Positions 1-5,845 of a stretch of DNA of 7,652 bases are shown here, in pieces; the first letter of the stretch is position 1, and every line of letters begins with the position of its first letter. Made by a program: the position numbers and the translations under genes. The notes beneath the pieces were generated by a model. It made no database searches, had not been told where the DNA came from, and saw only the letters and a program-made list of their open reading frames with translations. Origin of the DNA: CAZTTH01 sp964615975 (lineage in GTDB: Bacteria > Verrucomicrobiota > Lentisphaeria > JABSQK01 > JAJFLO01); NCBI GenBank assembly GCA_964615975.1, contig CAZTTH010000092.1:1-7652 (forward strand), given 5' to 3'.

Positions 1-1
1 A

Positions 2-682
2 TCATTGATATAAAGATTGCAGTATTTTTGACCACGGAGATGGATAGGGAGCAGTAAAGCTAACGTTAGAAGATTGCACCGGATGATCAAAAGCGAGGCG
101 ATAATGATGCAGAGCAATGCACTCACCTGGCAGACGTTTCCGACTGCCATATTTTGTGTCACCCACAATCGGACAACCGGCAGCCGCCATTTGCGCTCGG
201 ATTTGATGATAACGCCCGGTATGCAATTCAATTTCCACCAAGGATTGAGTGTCATTTTGTGCCAATACTCGATAGGTCAATTCCGCTTTTTTACTCGCCT
301 GTACCGGTCGATTATGAACGATCGCCTGTTGATCGCCGTGCTCCAGATAATGCGTTAAACCTCCGGCATCGCCGGGCATTAGACCATCAATTACCGCATG
401 ATAAATCTTGGTCAATCGCTGCCCGCGCATTTGTTCCTGCAATCGCGACAGCGCCTTGCTGGTGCGCGCGAACAGGACGATGCCGCTGACCGGTTTATCA
501 AGCCGGTGCACCGCATGCAGATAAACATTCCCCGGTTTATTCATCGTCTCCTTGATCCATTGCCGCGCGTCGCCCTCGACGCTTTCCGCTTGACGTTCGG
601 TCGCCTGCGTCAATCTGCCGGCCGGTTTGTTGACCACCAATAGGTGGTTGTCGGAATAAATGATGGCGATTGGTATGGGCAT
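2..682 (-). CDS. RluA-family RNA pseudouridine synthase
   Basis: This 226-residue protein isomerises uridine to pseudouridine in rRNA or tRNA in the cytoplasm. It opens with the family pattern YSDNHLLVVNKPAG (residues 9-22). The catalytic motif HRLDKPVSG (59-67) carries the nucleophilic aspartate Asp62. The second conserved block, ELHTGRYHQIRAQMA (152-166), and the PIVGDTKYG block (171-179) are also present, so the catalytic core is complete. The stop codon lies at bases 2-4, so the gene is whole although it touches the window edge. There is no S4 domain, so it is a short single-domain member (RluA/TruC-like) and not an RluC/RluD/RsuA type. The ATG at 680-682 gives the usual short N-terminal lead; the next Met (47) would remove the first conserved block. 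No strong Shine-Dalgarno is seen. Which uridine is modified cannot be told from sequence. Confidence 0.93.
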   Translation of the reverse strand: MPIPIAIIYSDNHLLVVNKPAGRLTQATERQAESVEGDARQWIKETMNKPGNVYLHAVHRLDKPVSGIVLFARTSKALSRLQEQMRGQRLTKIYHAVIDGLMPGDAGGLTHYLEHGDQQAIVHNRPVQASKKAELTYRVLAQNDTQSLVEIELHTGRYHQIRAQMAAAGCPIVGDTKYGSRKRLPGECIALHHYRLAFDHPVQSSNVSFTAPYPSPWSKILQSLYQ

Positions 683-1032
683 GCGAGTTGAGTTCGAAGG
701 TTGTAAGGTTCAATGGGTATGAGGTCCAGGGGTATGATGGTTAAAACCTTCCGCCGTAGGCCGAATCCCCCAAACACAACCTAACCCCCTTCTGACTTTT
801 CGCTCATAGTCCATGTTACTACTTGGATCTTTGAAAAATAGTAACATATCAGCATCATAAAATATTGAAAGTTAACGACTTCAGCAATTCGTGAGGATGA
901 ATGTCTTAATTTATGTTGAGTTGGGAAACTTTTGTGCAGTGTCATCGATAAAAAAACATCATCATCACAATTACTAATCATGTCTTATTTAAGAAATCAT
1001 TGCATCGTTTGAATGAATCTAGCTTAGCTGAG
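683..1032. other. Gene-free stretch between pseudouridine synthase and toxin gene
   Basis: About 350 bp without a convincing gene. A 66-codon minus-strand frame at 781-981 is open but has unremarkable composition, matches no family I recognise and has no clear ribosome binding site. Near 715-741 the motif GGGTATGA occurs twice at short spacing. An imperfect palindrome (CTAGCT, 6-base loop, AGCTAG; 1019-1036) overlaps the toxin stop codon, but it lacks a T-tract and is not a convincing terminator. I see no RNA gene. Confidence 0.5.
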
Positions 1033-1332
1033 CTAGTGATGCTTGGAACGACTGCTCCAGTATAATGGTCGACGACGATCATGCATTATGGCTAATATAT
1101 GGATAATTTCACCATGAATTTCATAAACTATGGCATAGGGAAATTGTTGCATTTTCAATATCCTAGCCCGCTCATGTATAATCCTATATCGAGTGGGGTT
1201 GTTGTTAATGCGGGAAAGAGTTTTTTCTAAATCGGCAAGGAAATCATCTCCCAATCCGATAGAACATCCTTCATAAAATATTACCGCGTCTTCAATCTCA
1301 AGATCAGCATCAGGATGACTGTAAACGCGCAT
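1033..1332 (-). CDS. ParE/RelE-superfamily toxin of a type II toxin-antitoxin pair
   Basis: A 99-residue protein with the compact ParE/RelE toxin fold pattern. It has an N-terminal helical region (residues 8-42: PDADLEIEDAVIFYE, then GDDFLADLEKTL) and a central NNPTRYR turn. The C-terminal beta segment reads FPYAIVYEI, then IIHILAIMHDRRRPLYW (76-92). That last block (hydrophobic strand, H, D/G, RR, P, YW) is the hallmark C-terminus of ParE-like toxins. Members inhibit gyrase (ParE) or cleave mRNA on ribosomes (RelE); sequence alone does not decide which. The start lies 23 bp inside the end of the antitoxin gene with no clear Shine-Dalgarno of its own, so translation is probably coupled to the antitoxin. 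No frameshift or missing block is seen, so the toxin is likely intact. Confidence 0.87.
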   Translation of the reverse strand: MRVYSHPDADLEIEDAVIFYEGCSIGLGDDFLADLEKTLSRINNNPTRYRIIHERARILKMQQFPYAIVYEIHGEIIHILAIMHDRRRPLYWSSRSKHH

Positions 1333-1561
1333 CGTCTAACTTGCGGCGGATAGAAGATACTATTTCTTCAATTGGCCGGCACTGAACTTTACCTTCGGCA
1401 ATATCCCGAGAACGCTTATTGATTAAGTTCACCCATTCTTTTCTCTTTAGTAATTCCTCATTAGTATCCAGACTCTTGATTAAAAGTTGAGCCAATCTCG
1501 CCCTTTCCGACTTTGGTAGATCCATAATATCATCACTGATTTTATCGATAATGGTTGACAT
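1310..1561 (-). CDS. Antitoxin, addiction module component family (TIGR02574-like)
   Basis: An 83-residue acidic/basic helical protein lying first in the toxin-antitoxin operon and overlapping the toxin start by 23 bp. The N-terminal pattern of short helix, DLPKSERARLAQLLIKSLD (residues 14-32), central Trp43, and IAEGKVQCRPIEEI (54-67) is that of the putative addiction module component family, which pairs with ParE/RelE toxins. Antitoxins of this type bind and neutralise the toxin and usually repress their own promoter. The start ATG (1559-1561) is preceded by a good AGGAG at 9 nt, which supports this start. The gene order, antitoxin then toxin, is the usual one. Base composition is AT-richer than the flanking housekeeping genes, fitting horizontal acquisition. 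Confidence 0.85.
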   Translation of the reverse strand: MSTIIDKISDDIMDLPKSERARLAQLLIKSLDTNEELLKRKEWVNLINKRSRDIAEGKVQCRPIEEIVSSIRRKLDDARLQSS

Positions 1562-1570
1562 GCAAATATA

Positions 1571-1575
1571 CTCCT
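1571..1575 (-). promoter_or_regulatory. Ribosome binding site of antitoxin gene
   Basis: AGGAG on the minus strand, 9 nt before the ATG at 1561. It is the strongest Shine-Dalgarno in this part of the window. The toxin downstream has none of comparable quality, consistent with coupled, lower-level toxin translation. Confidence 0.65.
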
Positions 1576-1696
1576 ACTCTAACTTTTATCGGTTTTCCTG
1601 GTTAATATGGATAAATTAACTAATATTGATAAAATTACGATTTTTATTATGGAAGAGTACTGAGATTCCCCTCTATATATTTAAGAATAAATACCA

Positions 1697-1879
1697 ATGA
1701 TTGAAATAATATCAATTCAGGCTTCGGTAACTAAAGTCATGATCGAGGTAAGTAAATCCCTCGCTTTATTTCTTGATAAAGAATTACCAAATATTATTGA
1801 TGATTGGTGGAGTCAGGCGGTTATAAATAGAGGGTGTAACGTTCTTTCTGTAATTTCATTTCCAATACGATATGCTTAG
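1697..1879 (+). pseudogene. N-terminal fragment of a Swt1/HEPN-like protein, cut by IS end
   Basis: This frame encodes 60 residues. The first 45 (MIEIISIQASVTKVMIEV, then SLALFLDKELPNIIDDWW, then SQAVINR) look like a genuine protein N-terminus: an amphipathic helix followed by the acidic-WW motif. From memory this resembles the start of large proteins carrying a Swt1-type HEPN domain, some of which are linked to RNA cleavage and phage defence. The family call is tentative. After Arg45 the reading changes character (GCNVLSVISFPIRYA) exactly where the presumed IS256 left end begins (about 1830), and the frame soon stops. I see no continuation of this protein elsewhere in the window. It lies divergently from the toxin-antitoxin pair across an AT-rich 135-bp gap, with no strong ribosome binding site. 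It is probably non-functional. Confidence 0.4.
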
Positions 1880-1957
1880 CCCGTTGGGGCTGGTTGATTG
1901 GGCAGTAGACTCTGCCCGGTCTTCCGGACTCCGAAGAAGGTCGCCCCCGCGGGGGCG
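1879..1957 (+). repeat. Row of consecutive short hairpins in IS leader region
   Basis: Four palindromic units follow one another upstream of the transposase: GCCC-4-GGGC (1879-1890), GGGCAG-6-CTGCCC (1900-1917), a bulged CTTCCGG/CCGAAG stem (1921-1936), and a perfect 16-bp palindrome CGCCCCCGCGGGGGCG (1942-1957). The stretch is much more GC-rich than its surroundings. Such structures in IS leaders can block translation or transcription entering from outside the element. That role here is inferred. Confidence 0.6.
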
Positions 1958-1984
1958 CGGCCAGAATCAGACTGGAATAAACGC

Positions 1985-2041
1985 GGGTCATGATCGATTG
2001 TTCTTTTTCTGAACCAACAAAAAAAGATTTAATCATGACCC
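1985..2041. repeat. 10-bp inverted repeat flanking transposase start
   Basis: GGGTCATGAT (1985-1994) and its exact complement ATCATGACCC (2032-2041) flank a 37-bp A/T-rich spacer. The right arm contains the transposase start ATG (2035-2037), so a transcript beginning upstream could fold the start codon into a stem. A regulatory role is inferred. Confidence 0.5.
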
Positions 2042-2700
2042 ACACCGAAAATACTAACATCGTAACCAAAGCCATGCAAGTAGTACTAGAAAACGGACTT
2101 GAAGGAATGGGAACAGCTTTTGCCATTCTCCTCAATGAAGCCATGAAAATTGAACGATCGATATTTCTTAAGGCCAACCCTTGGGAAAGAACTCAAGAAC
2201 GCAAAGGCTACGCCAATGGGTTCAAACCCAAGTGGTTATCGACACGTTTGGGAAAACTTGCGCTCCAGATTCCTCACGTCCGGGGGGAAGAGAGTTTCTA
2301 TCCATCAGCACTTGAGCACGGCCAGCGCAGTGAGCGGGCGCTGAAATTATCACTGGCAGAAATGTATATTCAGGGGGTGTCTACCCGTAAGGTGAACGAA
2401 ATAATGGAACCCTTATGTGGAACCCAGGTCAGTAGTTCTTAGATTAGCCGAGCTACGGCGCTACTTGATGATGAACTTGAAAAATGGCGCTCCCGGCCCC
2501 TCGATGCCATGCCGTATCTGATCCTTGATGCCCGTTACGAAAAAGTTCGCCAGGATGGTGCTGTACGGTCATGTGCAGTGCTTATTGCTATCGCAGTAAA
2601 TAGCGCGGGAAATCGCACTATCCTCGGCGTTAGCGTCTCTCTGAGCGAAGCTGAAGTCCACTGGCGGGAAATTTTTTCGGGTGTTTCGAGTATTTCGTAG
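2035..2700 (+). pseudogene. IS256-family transposase, nonsense mutation plus C-terminal truncation
   Basis: From the ATG at 2035 the protein follows the IS256 (Mutator-like) transposase pattern: LNEAMKIERSIFL, then RKGYANGFKPK, then LALQIPHVRGEESFYPS, then ERALKLSLAEMYIQGVSTRKV. At codon 136 (2440-2442) a TAG interrupts the conserved VSSSQ(I/V)SRA motif where family members have Gln (CAG), so a single C-to-T change explains the stop. The same frame resumes with ISRATALLDDELEKW, then YLILDARYEKVR with the first catalytic Asp (codon 165, base 2527), then LGVSVSLSEAEVHWRE. At about base 2670 homology ends and a non-family tail SGVSSIS runs to a TAG at 2698-2700, encoded by a dispersed repeat. 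The second catalytic Asp (SDDHAG region) and the Glu are missing. About 212 of roughly 400 codons survive, so it is inactive. Confidence 0.9.
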
Positions 2701-2705
2701 TTAAA
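2674..2705 (+). repeat. Dispersed 32-bp repeat, copy 1 (at transposase breakpoint)
   Basis: This copy matches the copy at 5771-5802 at 28 of 32 positions by hand alignment, ending in TATTTCGTAGTTAAA against TATTTCGTGGTTAAA. It starts where the IS256 transposase stops matching its family, so it marks the truncation junction. It is built of roughly 9-nt units with a TTCG(T/A)G core. Confidence 0.7.
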
Positions 2706-2927
2706 ATCCACTTGCTTCGTGCCCTTGCGGCCTGGCATGAAAAAGACATTGGGGGCGGCTCTGACAGAGCGTATATCTTTCGGAATATAACACATTCTGA
2801 AATTCAATCGAAATCGGATATGGATTTCCTATTTTTCTTAAGATTTGTCTTCCATTCGCAACGGAAGTTATGTCACGGATGCCGGATTGGGGCTCAGCGT
2901 TCCGAGGCGGAAGAGAAATTGATGGAA
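2706..2927. other. Non-coding stretch between IS remnant and deacylase gene
   Basis: About 220 bp with no convincing gene. It begins with CTTCGTGCCCTTGCGGCCT, which has the same style as the preceding TTCGTG repeat. It contains a weak stem CTTCC/GGAAG on the minus strand (about 2850-2870) downstream of the deacylase gene, but without a T-tract to make it a convincing terminator. Confidence 0.4.
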
Positions 2928-3389
2928 TCAACTATCGAACTTGATGATCTTGGGCTGCACCAGGCGGATGAAATCAGCATAGGCCATTTTGATGAGTTCG
3001 ATATGGGAGCCGGCATTAAAGGCGATCATCTTTTCGTCCTGCAAGCTTTCGGCAACGTAGACTTCAAAGCCATAGAGATTCCCGAATGGCGGAATCGCGC
3101 CGATATCACAGTCGGGAAAGCGCTCATTAAATTCCTTTTCATTGGCCAGTTCGACAAACATGGCGCCAAACGCCTTGACCAGCAGCATGGCGTTGATATG
3201 ATGCGAGGCAGGGAGGACAGTCATGACCATTTTGTCATCAACCTTTACCATCACAGTTTTGGCTAATTCTTTCCCGGAAATATGGGCGGTCTCGGCGACT
3301 TCCTGGGCTGTGAAGGCAGGAGAATGGCGGATAGTCACATACTTGATCTGATTACTATCGAGATATTCCTGTAATTTTCGCGCCGGCAT
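2928..3389 (-). CDS. YbaK/ProX-type aminoacyl-tRNA deacylase
   Basis: This 153-residue single-domain protein belongs to the YbaK/prolyl-tRNA synthetase-associated family, whose members hydrolyse mischarged aminoacyl-tRNAs in trans. Visible family features are HSPAFTAQEVAETAHISGKELAKTV (22-46), with Lys44 at the position of the essential lysine, a VLPASHHIN strand (58-66), and the substrate-pocket loop CDIGAIPPFGNLYG (94-107). The C-terminus reads FNAGSHIELIKMAYADFIRLV. Length is normal for the free-standing family. The ATG (3387-3389) has an AAGGA ribosome binding site 8 nt upstream, supporting the start. It is divergent from the archease-rtcB operon. Substrate specificity (Cys, Ala, Ser or Thr on which tRNA) cannot be assigned from sequence. 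Confidence 0.9.
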   Translation of the reverse strand: MPARKLQEYLDSNQIKYVTIRHSPAFTAQEVAETAHISGKELAKTVMVKVDDKMVMTVLPASHHINAMLLVKAFGAMFVELANEKEFNERFPDCDIGAIPPFGNLYGFEVYVAESLQDEKMIAFNAGSHIELIKMAYADFIRLVQPKIIKFDS

Positions 3390-3397
3390 AATAATAT

Positions 3398-3402
3398 TCC
3401 TT
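3398..3402 (-). promoter_or_regulatory. Ribosome binding site of YbaK-like gene
   Basis: AAGGA on the minus strand, 8 nt before the ATG at 3389. It fixes the start choice. Confidence 0.6.
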
Positions 3403-3433
3403 CATGATTGGTTTTTAATATCAACTGCGTTTG

Positions 3434-3462
3434 AATGTGGAAGTTGTCGGACACATTGTCAA
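3434..3462 (-). promoter_or_regulatory. Possible promoter for YbaK-like gene
   Basis: On the minus strand a consensus TTGACA (-35; 3457-3462) is followed after 17 nt by CACATT (3434-3439), a poor -10 matching three of six consensus bases. It lies in the 114-bp gap between divergent genes and would give a leader of a few tens of bases. The weak -10 makes this tentative. No convincing promoter is seen for the archease direction. Confidence 0.3.
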
Positions 3463-3503
3463 GAAGAACCAGTGAAAGTTTTATCCCTGATCCAGGTACA
3501 ACC

Positions 3504-3920
3504 ATGTTAAAATTTACCGCCATTGATCACACCGCCGATGCCGGGATCAAAGTGTATGGTCACACTTTGTCCGAATTATTTGCCCATGCCGCGTATGGCA
3601 TGTTCAGTACGATCGCCAACCTTAAGTTGGTAATCCCGACCATCAGCCGGGTTATAGAGGTCTCGGCATCCGATCAGGAAGCGCTGCTGGTACAATGGCT
3701 GGCGGATTTGAATTTTCTTTATCTCACCCGCCACGAACTTTATTGTCATTTTGCCATCGAAGCATTAAATGATTGTGACTTAATTGCCACAATTCAGGGA
3801 GAAGCAGTTGACCTGAACCGGCATGAAATCCATACCGAAATCAAGGCCGTGACTTTTCACCAACTGTATATCCGTCAGCAACAAGATATGTGGGAATCAC
3901 AGATTATTTTTGACCTGTAA
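3504..3920 (+). CDS. Archease, activator of RtcB RNA ligase
   Basis: This 138-residue archease-family protein helps RtcB complete the guanylylation step and achieve multiple-turnover ligation. The diagnostic N-terminus FTAIDHTADAGIKVYG (4-19) contains the DHTAD metal-binding motif. It is followed by SELFAHAAYGMFS, then the WLADLNFLYLT motif, and the family's short acidic C-terminus IIFDL ending in a conserved Asp-aromatic context. Length matches the family (about 140). The frame is open from 3435, but the extra 23 residues do not resemble archease. The ATG at 3504 puts FTAIDHTAD in its usual place and has an AGG 7 nt upstream. It is directly followed by rtcB, with the stop TAA abutting the next ATG, so the two are translationally coupled and should form one transcript. 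Confidence 0.92.
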   Translation: MLKFTAIDHTADAGIKVYGHTLSELFAHAAYGMFSTIANLKLVIPTISRVIEVSASDQEALLVQWLADLNFLYLTRHELYCHFAIEALNDCDLIATIQGEAVDLNRHEIHTEIKAVTFHQLYIRQQQDMWESQIIFDL

Positions 3921-5396
3921 ATGTCGTCAATCAAAACATGCCCTGCCGATATGCAACCAACCTACCAATTCAATCGCCTGACTGACACCCTCTGGGAAAT
4001 CCCCCGCCAGGGAGGAATGCGCGTGCCCGGCCGCATTTACGCCACGGCCGCCATGCTCGAGACCATCCGCAATGACAATGCCACGGAACAGGTCGCCAAT
4101 GTCGCTCATCTGCCGGGAATCGTGAAGTATTCCCTGGCGATGCCAGACATTCATTGGGGTTATGGGTTTCCGATTGGCGGGGTCGCCGCGTTCAATCTCG
4201 ATGATGGGGTGATCTCCCCCGGCGGCGTCGGCTACGATATCAATTGCGGGGTCCGCCTGATGACCTGCCGTCTGAACCGCCAGCAGGTGCAGACAAAAAT
4301 GAAGGCTCTGGTCGCCGCGCTTTTCCACCATGTGCCCACGGGAGTGGGTTCGACCGGAAAACTGCGCTTGAACCGGCATGAGCAACGCCAGGTGGTGCTG
4401 CAGGGCGCCTCCTGGGCGGTGCAGGAAGGGTATGGAGTACCGGATGATCTTGATTACATCGAGGAACACGGGAGCTTTAGTGGCAGCGATCCGGACAAGG
4501 TCAGCACAAAGGCCTTTGAACGCGGCGCCGAACAACTCGGAACCCTGGGCTCGGGCAATCACTTTCTTGAAGTCGGATATGTCAGTGAAATTTACGACCG
4601 TGAAGCCGCCAGGGTCATGGGGCTGGAGTTGGATCAGATCACGATTATTATTCACTGCGGATCACGTGGTTTCGGACATCAGATTTGTGAAGATTATCTG
4701 ACGGTCATGAACAAGGCGGTAAAAAAATATGGCATCGAATTACCGGATCGACAGTTGTGCTGCGCTCCGATCTCCTCGCCGGAAGGCCAGGACTATTTGC
4801 GCGCCATGCGCTGCGCTGTCAACTTTGCCTTTGACAATCGTCAGGTCATCGCCGCCTGGACGCAAAAAGCCTTTGGCGAAACCCTTCATCTCAAGCCAGG
4901 CGATCTCGCCATGCGCACGATTTACGAAGTCGCTCACAATATCGCCAAATTCGAAACGCACCAGGTGGATGGTAAACCGACGAAACTATGTGTTCATCGC
5001 AAAGGCGCGACCCGCGCCTTTGCTCCCGGAGCGGAAGGCATCCCGGTCCGATACCGGGAGATCGGCCAACCAGTATTGATTCCCGGCGATATGGGACGTT
5101 ATTCCTACGTCCTGGTCGGCGCGCCGGGCGCCATGGAAGATACATTCGGGTCGACCTGTCATGGCGCCGGTCGGGCTTTAAGTCGGAATAAAGCCCAAAA
5201 AGTCGCGGCGGGACGCAGCATACTGCATGAATTGGAGGCCTGCGGCATTCACGTCCAGGCCTCGAGTAAACGCACAGTGAATGAAGAAATCCCCGAGGCC
5301 TATAAGGATGTTGCCACCGTGGTCGACACCTGCCATCGGGCGGGAATTTCCCGCAAGGTGGCGCAATTGCGGCCGCTGGGCTGCATTAAGGGATGA
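3921..5396 (+). CDS. rtcB: RtcB, GTP- and Mn-dependent RNA-splicing ligase
   Basis: This 491-residue protein joins RNA 2',3'-cyclic phosphate or 3'-phosphate ends to 5'-OH ends through a histidine-GMP intermediate. Metal and catalytic residues are all visible: Asp106 and Cys109 in GGVGYDINCGVR, His214 in GSGNHFLEV, His245 in IIIHCGSRGFGHQ, His339 in EVAHNIAKFE, and the guanylylated His414 in FGSTCHGAGR. The GKPTKLCVHRKGATRAF block is also intact, and the protein ends in the usual RPLGCIKG. The length is that of the archaeal/eukaryotic-like long class (about 480-505) and not of the short 408-residue E. coli enzyme, fitting its pairing with archease. The ATG follows the archease stop directly (TAAATG). 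A second ATG at codon 11 is possible, but tight coupling favours the first. No rtcA or rtcR is nearby, so RNA repair or tRNA splicing without cyclase is implied. Confidence 0.97.
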   Translation: MSSIKTCPADMQPTYQFNRLTDTLWEIPRQGGMRVPGRIYATAAMLETIRNDNATEQVANVAHLPGIVKYSLAMPDIHWGYGFPIGGVAAFNLDDGVISPGGVGYDINCGVRLMTCRLNRQQVQTKMKALVAALFHHVPTGVGSTGKLRLNRHEQRQVVLQGASWAVQEGYGVPDDLDYIEEHGSFSGSDPDKVSTKAFERGAEQLGTLGSGNHFLEVGYVSEIYDREAARVMGLELDQITIIIHCGSRGFGHQICEDYLTVMNKAVKKYGIELPDRQLCCAPISSPEGQDYLRAMRCAVNFAFDNRQVIAAWTQKAFGETLHLKPGDLAMRTIYEVAHNIAKFETHQVDGKPTKLCVHRKGATRAFAPGAEGIPVRYREIGQPVLIPGDMGRYSYVLVGAPGAMEDTFGSTCHGAGRALSRNKAQKVAAGRSILHELEACGIHVQASSKRTVNEEIPEAYKDVATVVDTCHRAGISRKVAQLRPLGCIKG

Positions 5397-5508
5397 CACT
5401 CCCGGTACAACACAATAGCAACCCAATTTATTTATAGCGCAAAGCCGCAACTATCCTACTATTCCAGTCTGTAAGATAACCGCGAATGAACTCAAATAAA
5501 CGTAAATT

Positions 5509-5540
5509 TTTAACCACGAAATACACAAACCACACGAAAT
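5509..5540 (-). repeat. Dispersed 32-bp repeat, copy 2 (left inverted arm)
   Basis: This begins TTTAACCACGAAATACAC and is the reverse complement of the copy at 5771-5802 at 30 of 32 positions by hand alignment. It forms the left boundary of a 294-bp segment. Confidence 0.8.
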
Positions 5541-5770
5541 TTTCTGAAAACTGAATACCATGTTCTCCCTGAGACCATTAATGGGGAGTAAGGGTAATTC
5601 AAACAGCTACTTTTCAATTATAAATGTCGGTTTAAGGCAGAGATTCGCAAGAACAACGGGATTGACCTTTAGCGTTTTCGGTATCATTAGACATCTAAAA
5701 ATTTTTGAAGATAGCAAAACAATATATAGAAAATGCTAATTGGGCTGTTGGAAAATCGTCCTGTTTGGCT

Positions 5771-5802
5771 TTTTCGTGTGGTTCGTGTATTTCGTGGTTA
5801 AA
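5771..5802 (+). repeat. Dispersed 32-bp repeat, copy 3 (right inverted arm)
   Basis: This reads as three degenerate 9-nt units (TTTCGTGTG, GTTCGTGTA, TTTCGTGGT) followed by TAAA. It is the same sequence family as 5509-5540 (inverted) and 2674-2705 (direct). It lies about 45 bp before the carboxypeptidase start. Confidence 0.8.
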
Positions 5803-5810
5803 CTTATAAT
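5782..5810 (+). promoter_or_regulatory. Possible promoter of carboxypeptidase gene
   Basis: A perfect TATAAT (5805-5810) lies 36 nt before the gene, immediately outside the right repeat arm. At 17 nt upstream, inside the repeat, is TTCGTG (5782-5787), a poor -35. If real, transcription starts near 5817 and the repeat supplies the upstream part of the promoter. Confidence 0.45.
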
Positions 5811-5845
5811 AACTTCATGTCCTCACAACAAGAATTTACAAACAA

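Larger units (their letters stand above)
1830..2670 (+). mobile_element. Remnant of an IS256-family insertion sequence, 3' half missing
   Basis: The element is defined by the transposase relic at 2035-2670. Its left boundary is inferred at about 1830. There the upstream reading frame loses its character, and a sequence starting GAGGGTGTAACGTT appears, in the style of IS256-family terminal repeats. The right end, including the second half of the transposase and the matching terminal repeat, is absent. Sequence related to IS256 stops at about 2670, where a dispersed 32-bp repeat begins. With no right end, neither the terminal inverted repeat nor the 8-9 bp target duplication can be verified. 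The element cannot move on its own. Confidence 0.7.
5509..5802. mobile_element. Possible MITE-like element bounded by 32-bp inverted repeats
   Basis: A 294-bp AT-rich segment with no ORF, flanked by 30/32-matching inverted arms. Inside, CTCCC and GGGAG arms surround the palindrome CATTAATG (about 5565-5590). Non-autonomous elements look like this, but I see no clear target-site duplication. Two independent insertions of a dispersed repeat in opposite orientation would give the same picture. Confidence 0.4.
5397..5845. other. Gene-free stretch containing an inverted-repeat element
   Basis: This is 449 bp without a convincing ORF on either strand. It holds the tail of the rtcB transcript with no clear hairpin terminator, then a 294-bp stretch bounded by inverted 32-bp repeats (5509-5802), and finally a promoter-like site before the carboxypeptidase gene. 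Confidence 0.6.

Noticed and set aside
781..981. 66-codon minus-strand ORF
   Set aside because: No recognisable family, no clear ribosome binding site, and ordinary chance length for an AT-rich stretch.
2712..3266. 184-codon plus-strand ORF
   Set aside because: It lies mostly antisense to the well-supported YbaK-like gene and has no family pattern of its own.
3435..3503. N-terminal extension of archease by 23 residues
   Set aside because: The extra residues do not resemble the family, and the later ATG puts the conserved FTAIDHTAD motif at the usual position with a usable ribosome binding site.
3390..3503. Sigma-54 promoter or RtcR-type control of rtcB
   Set aside because: No GG-N10-GC element with the right context is present, and no regulator gene is nearby.
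3927..4655. 242-codon minus-strand ORF inside rtcB
   Set aside because: It is antisense to conserved rtcB sequence, and its openness follows from codon bias of the real gene.
5397..5508. Intrinsic terminator after rtcB
   Set aside because: No GC-rich stem followed by a T-tract could be found.
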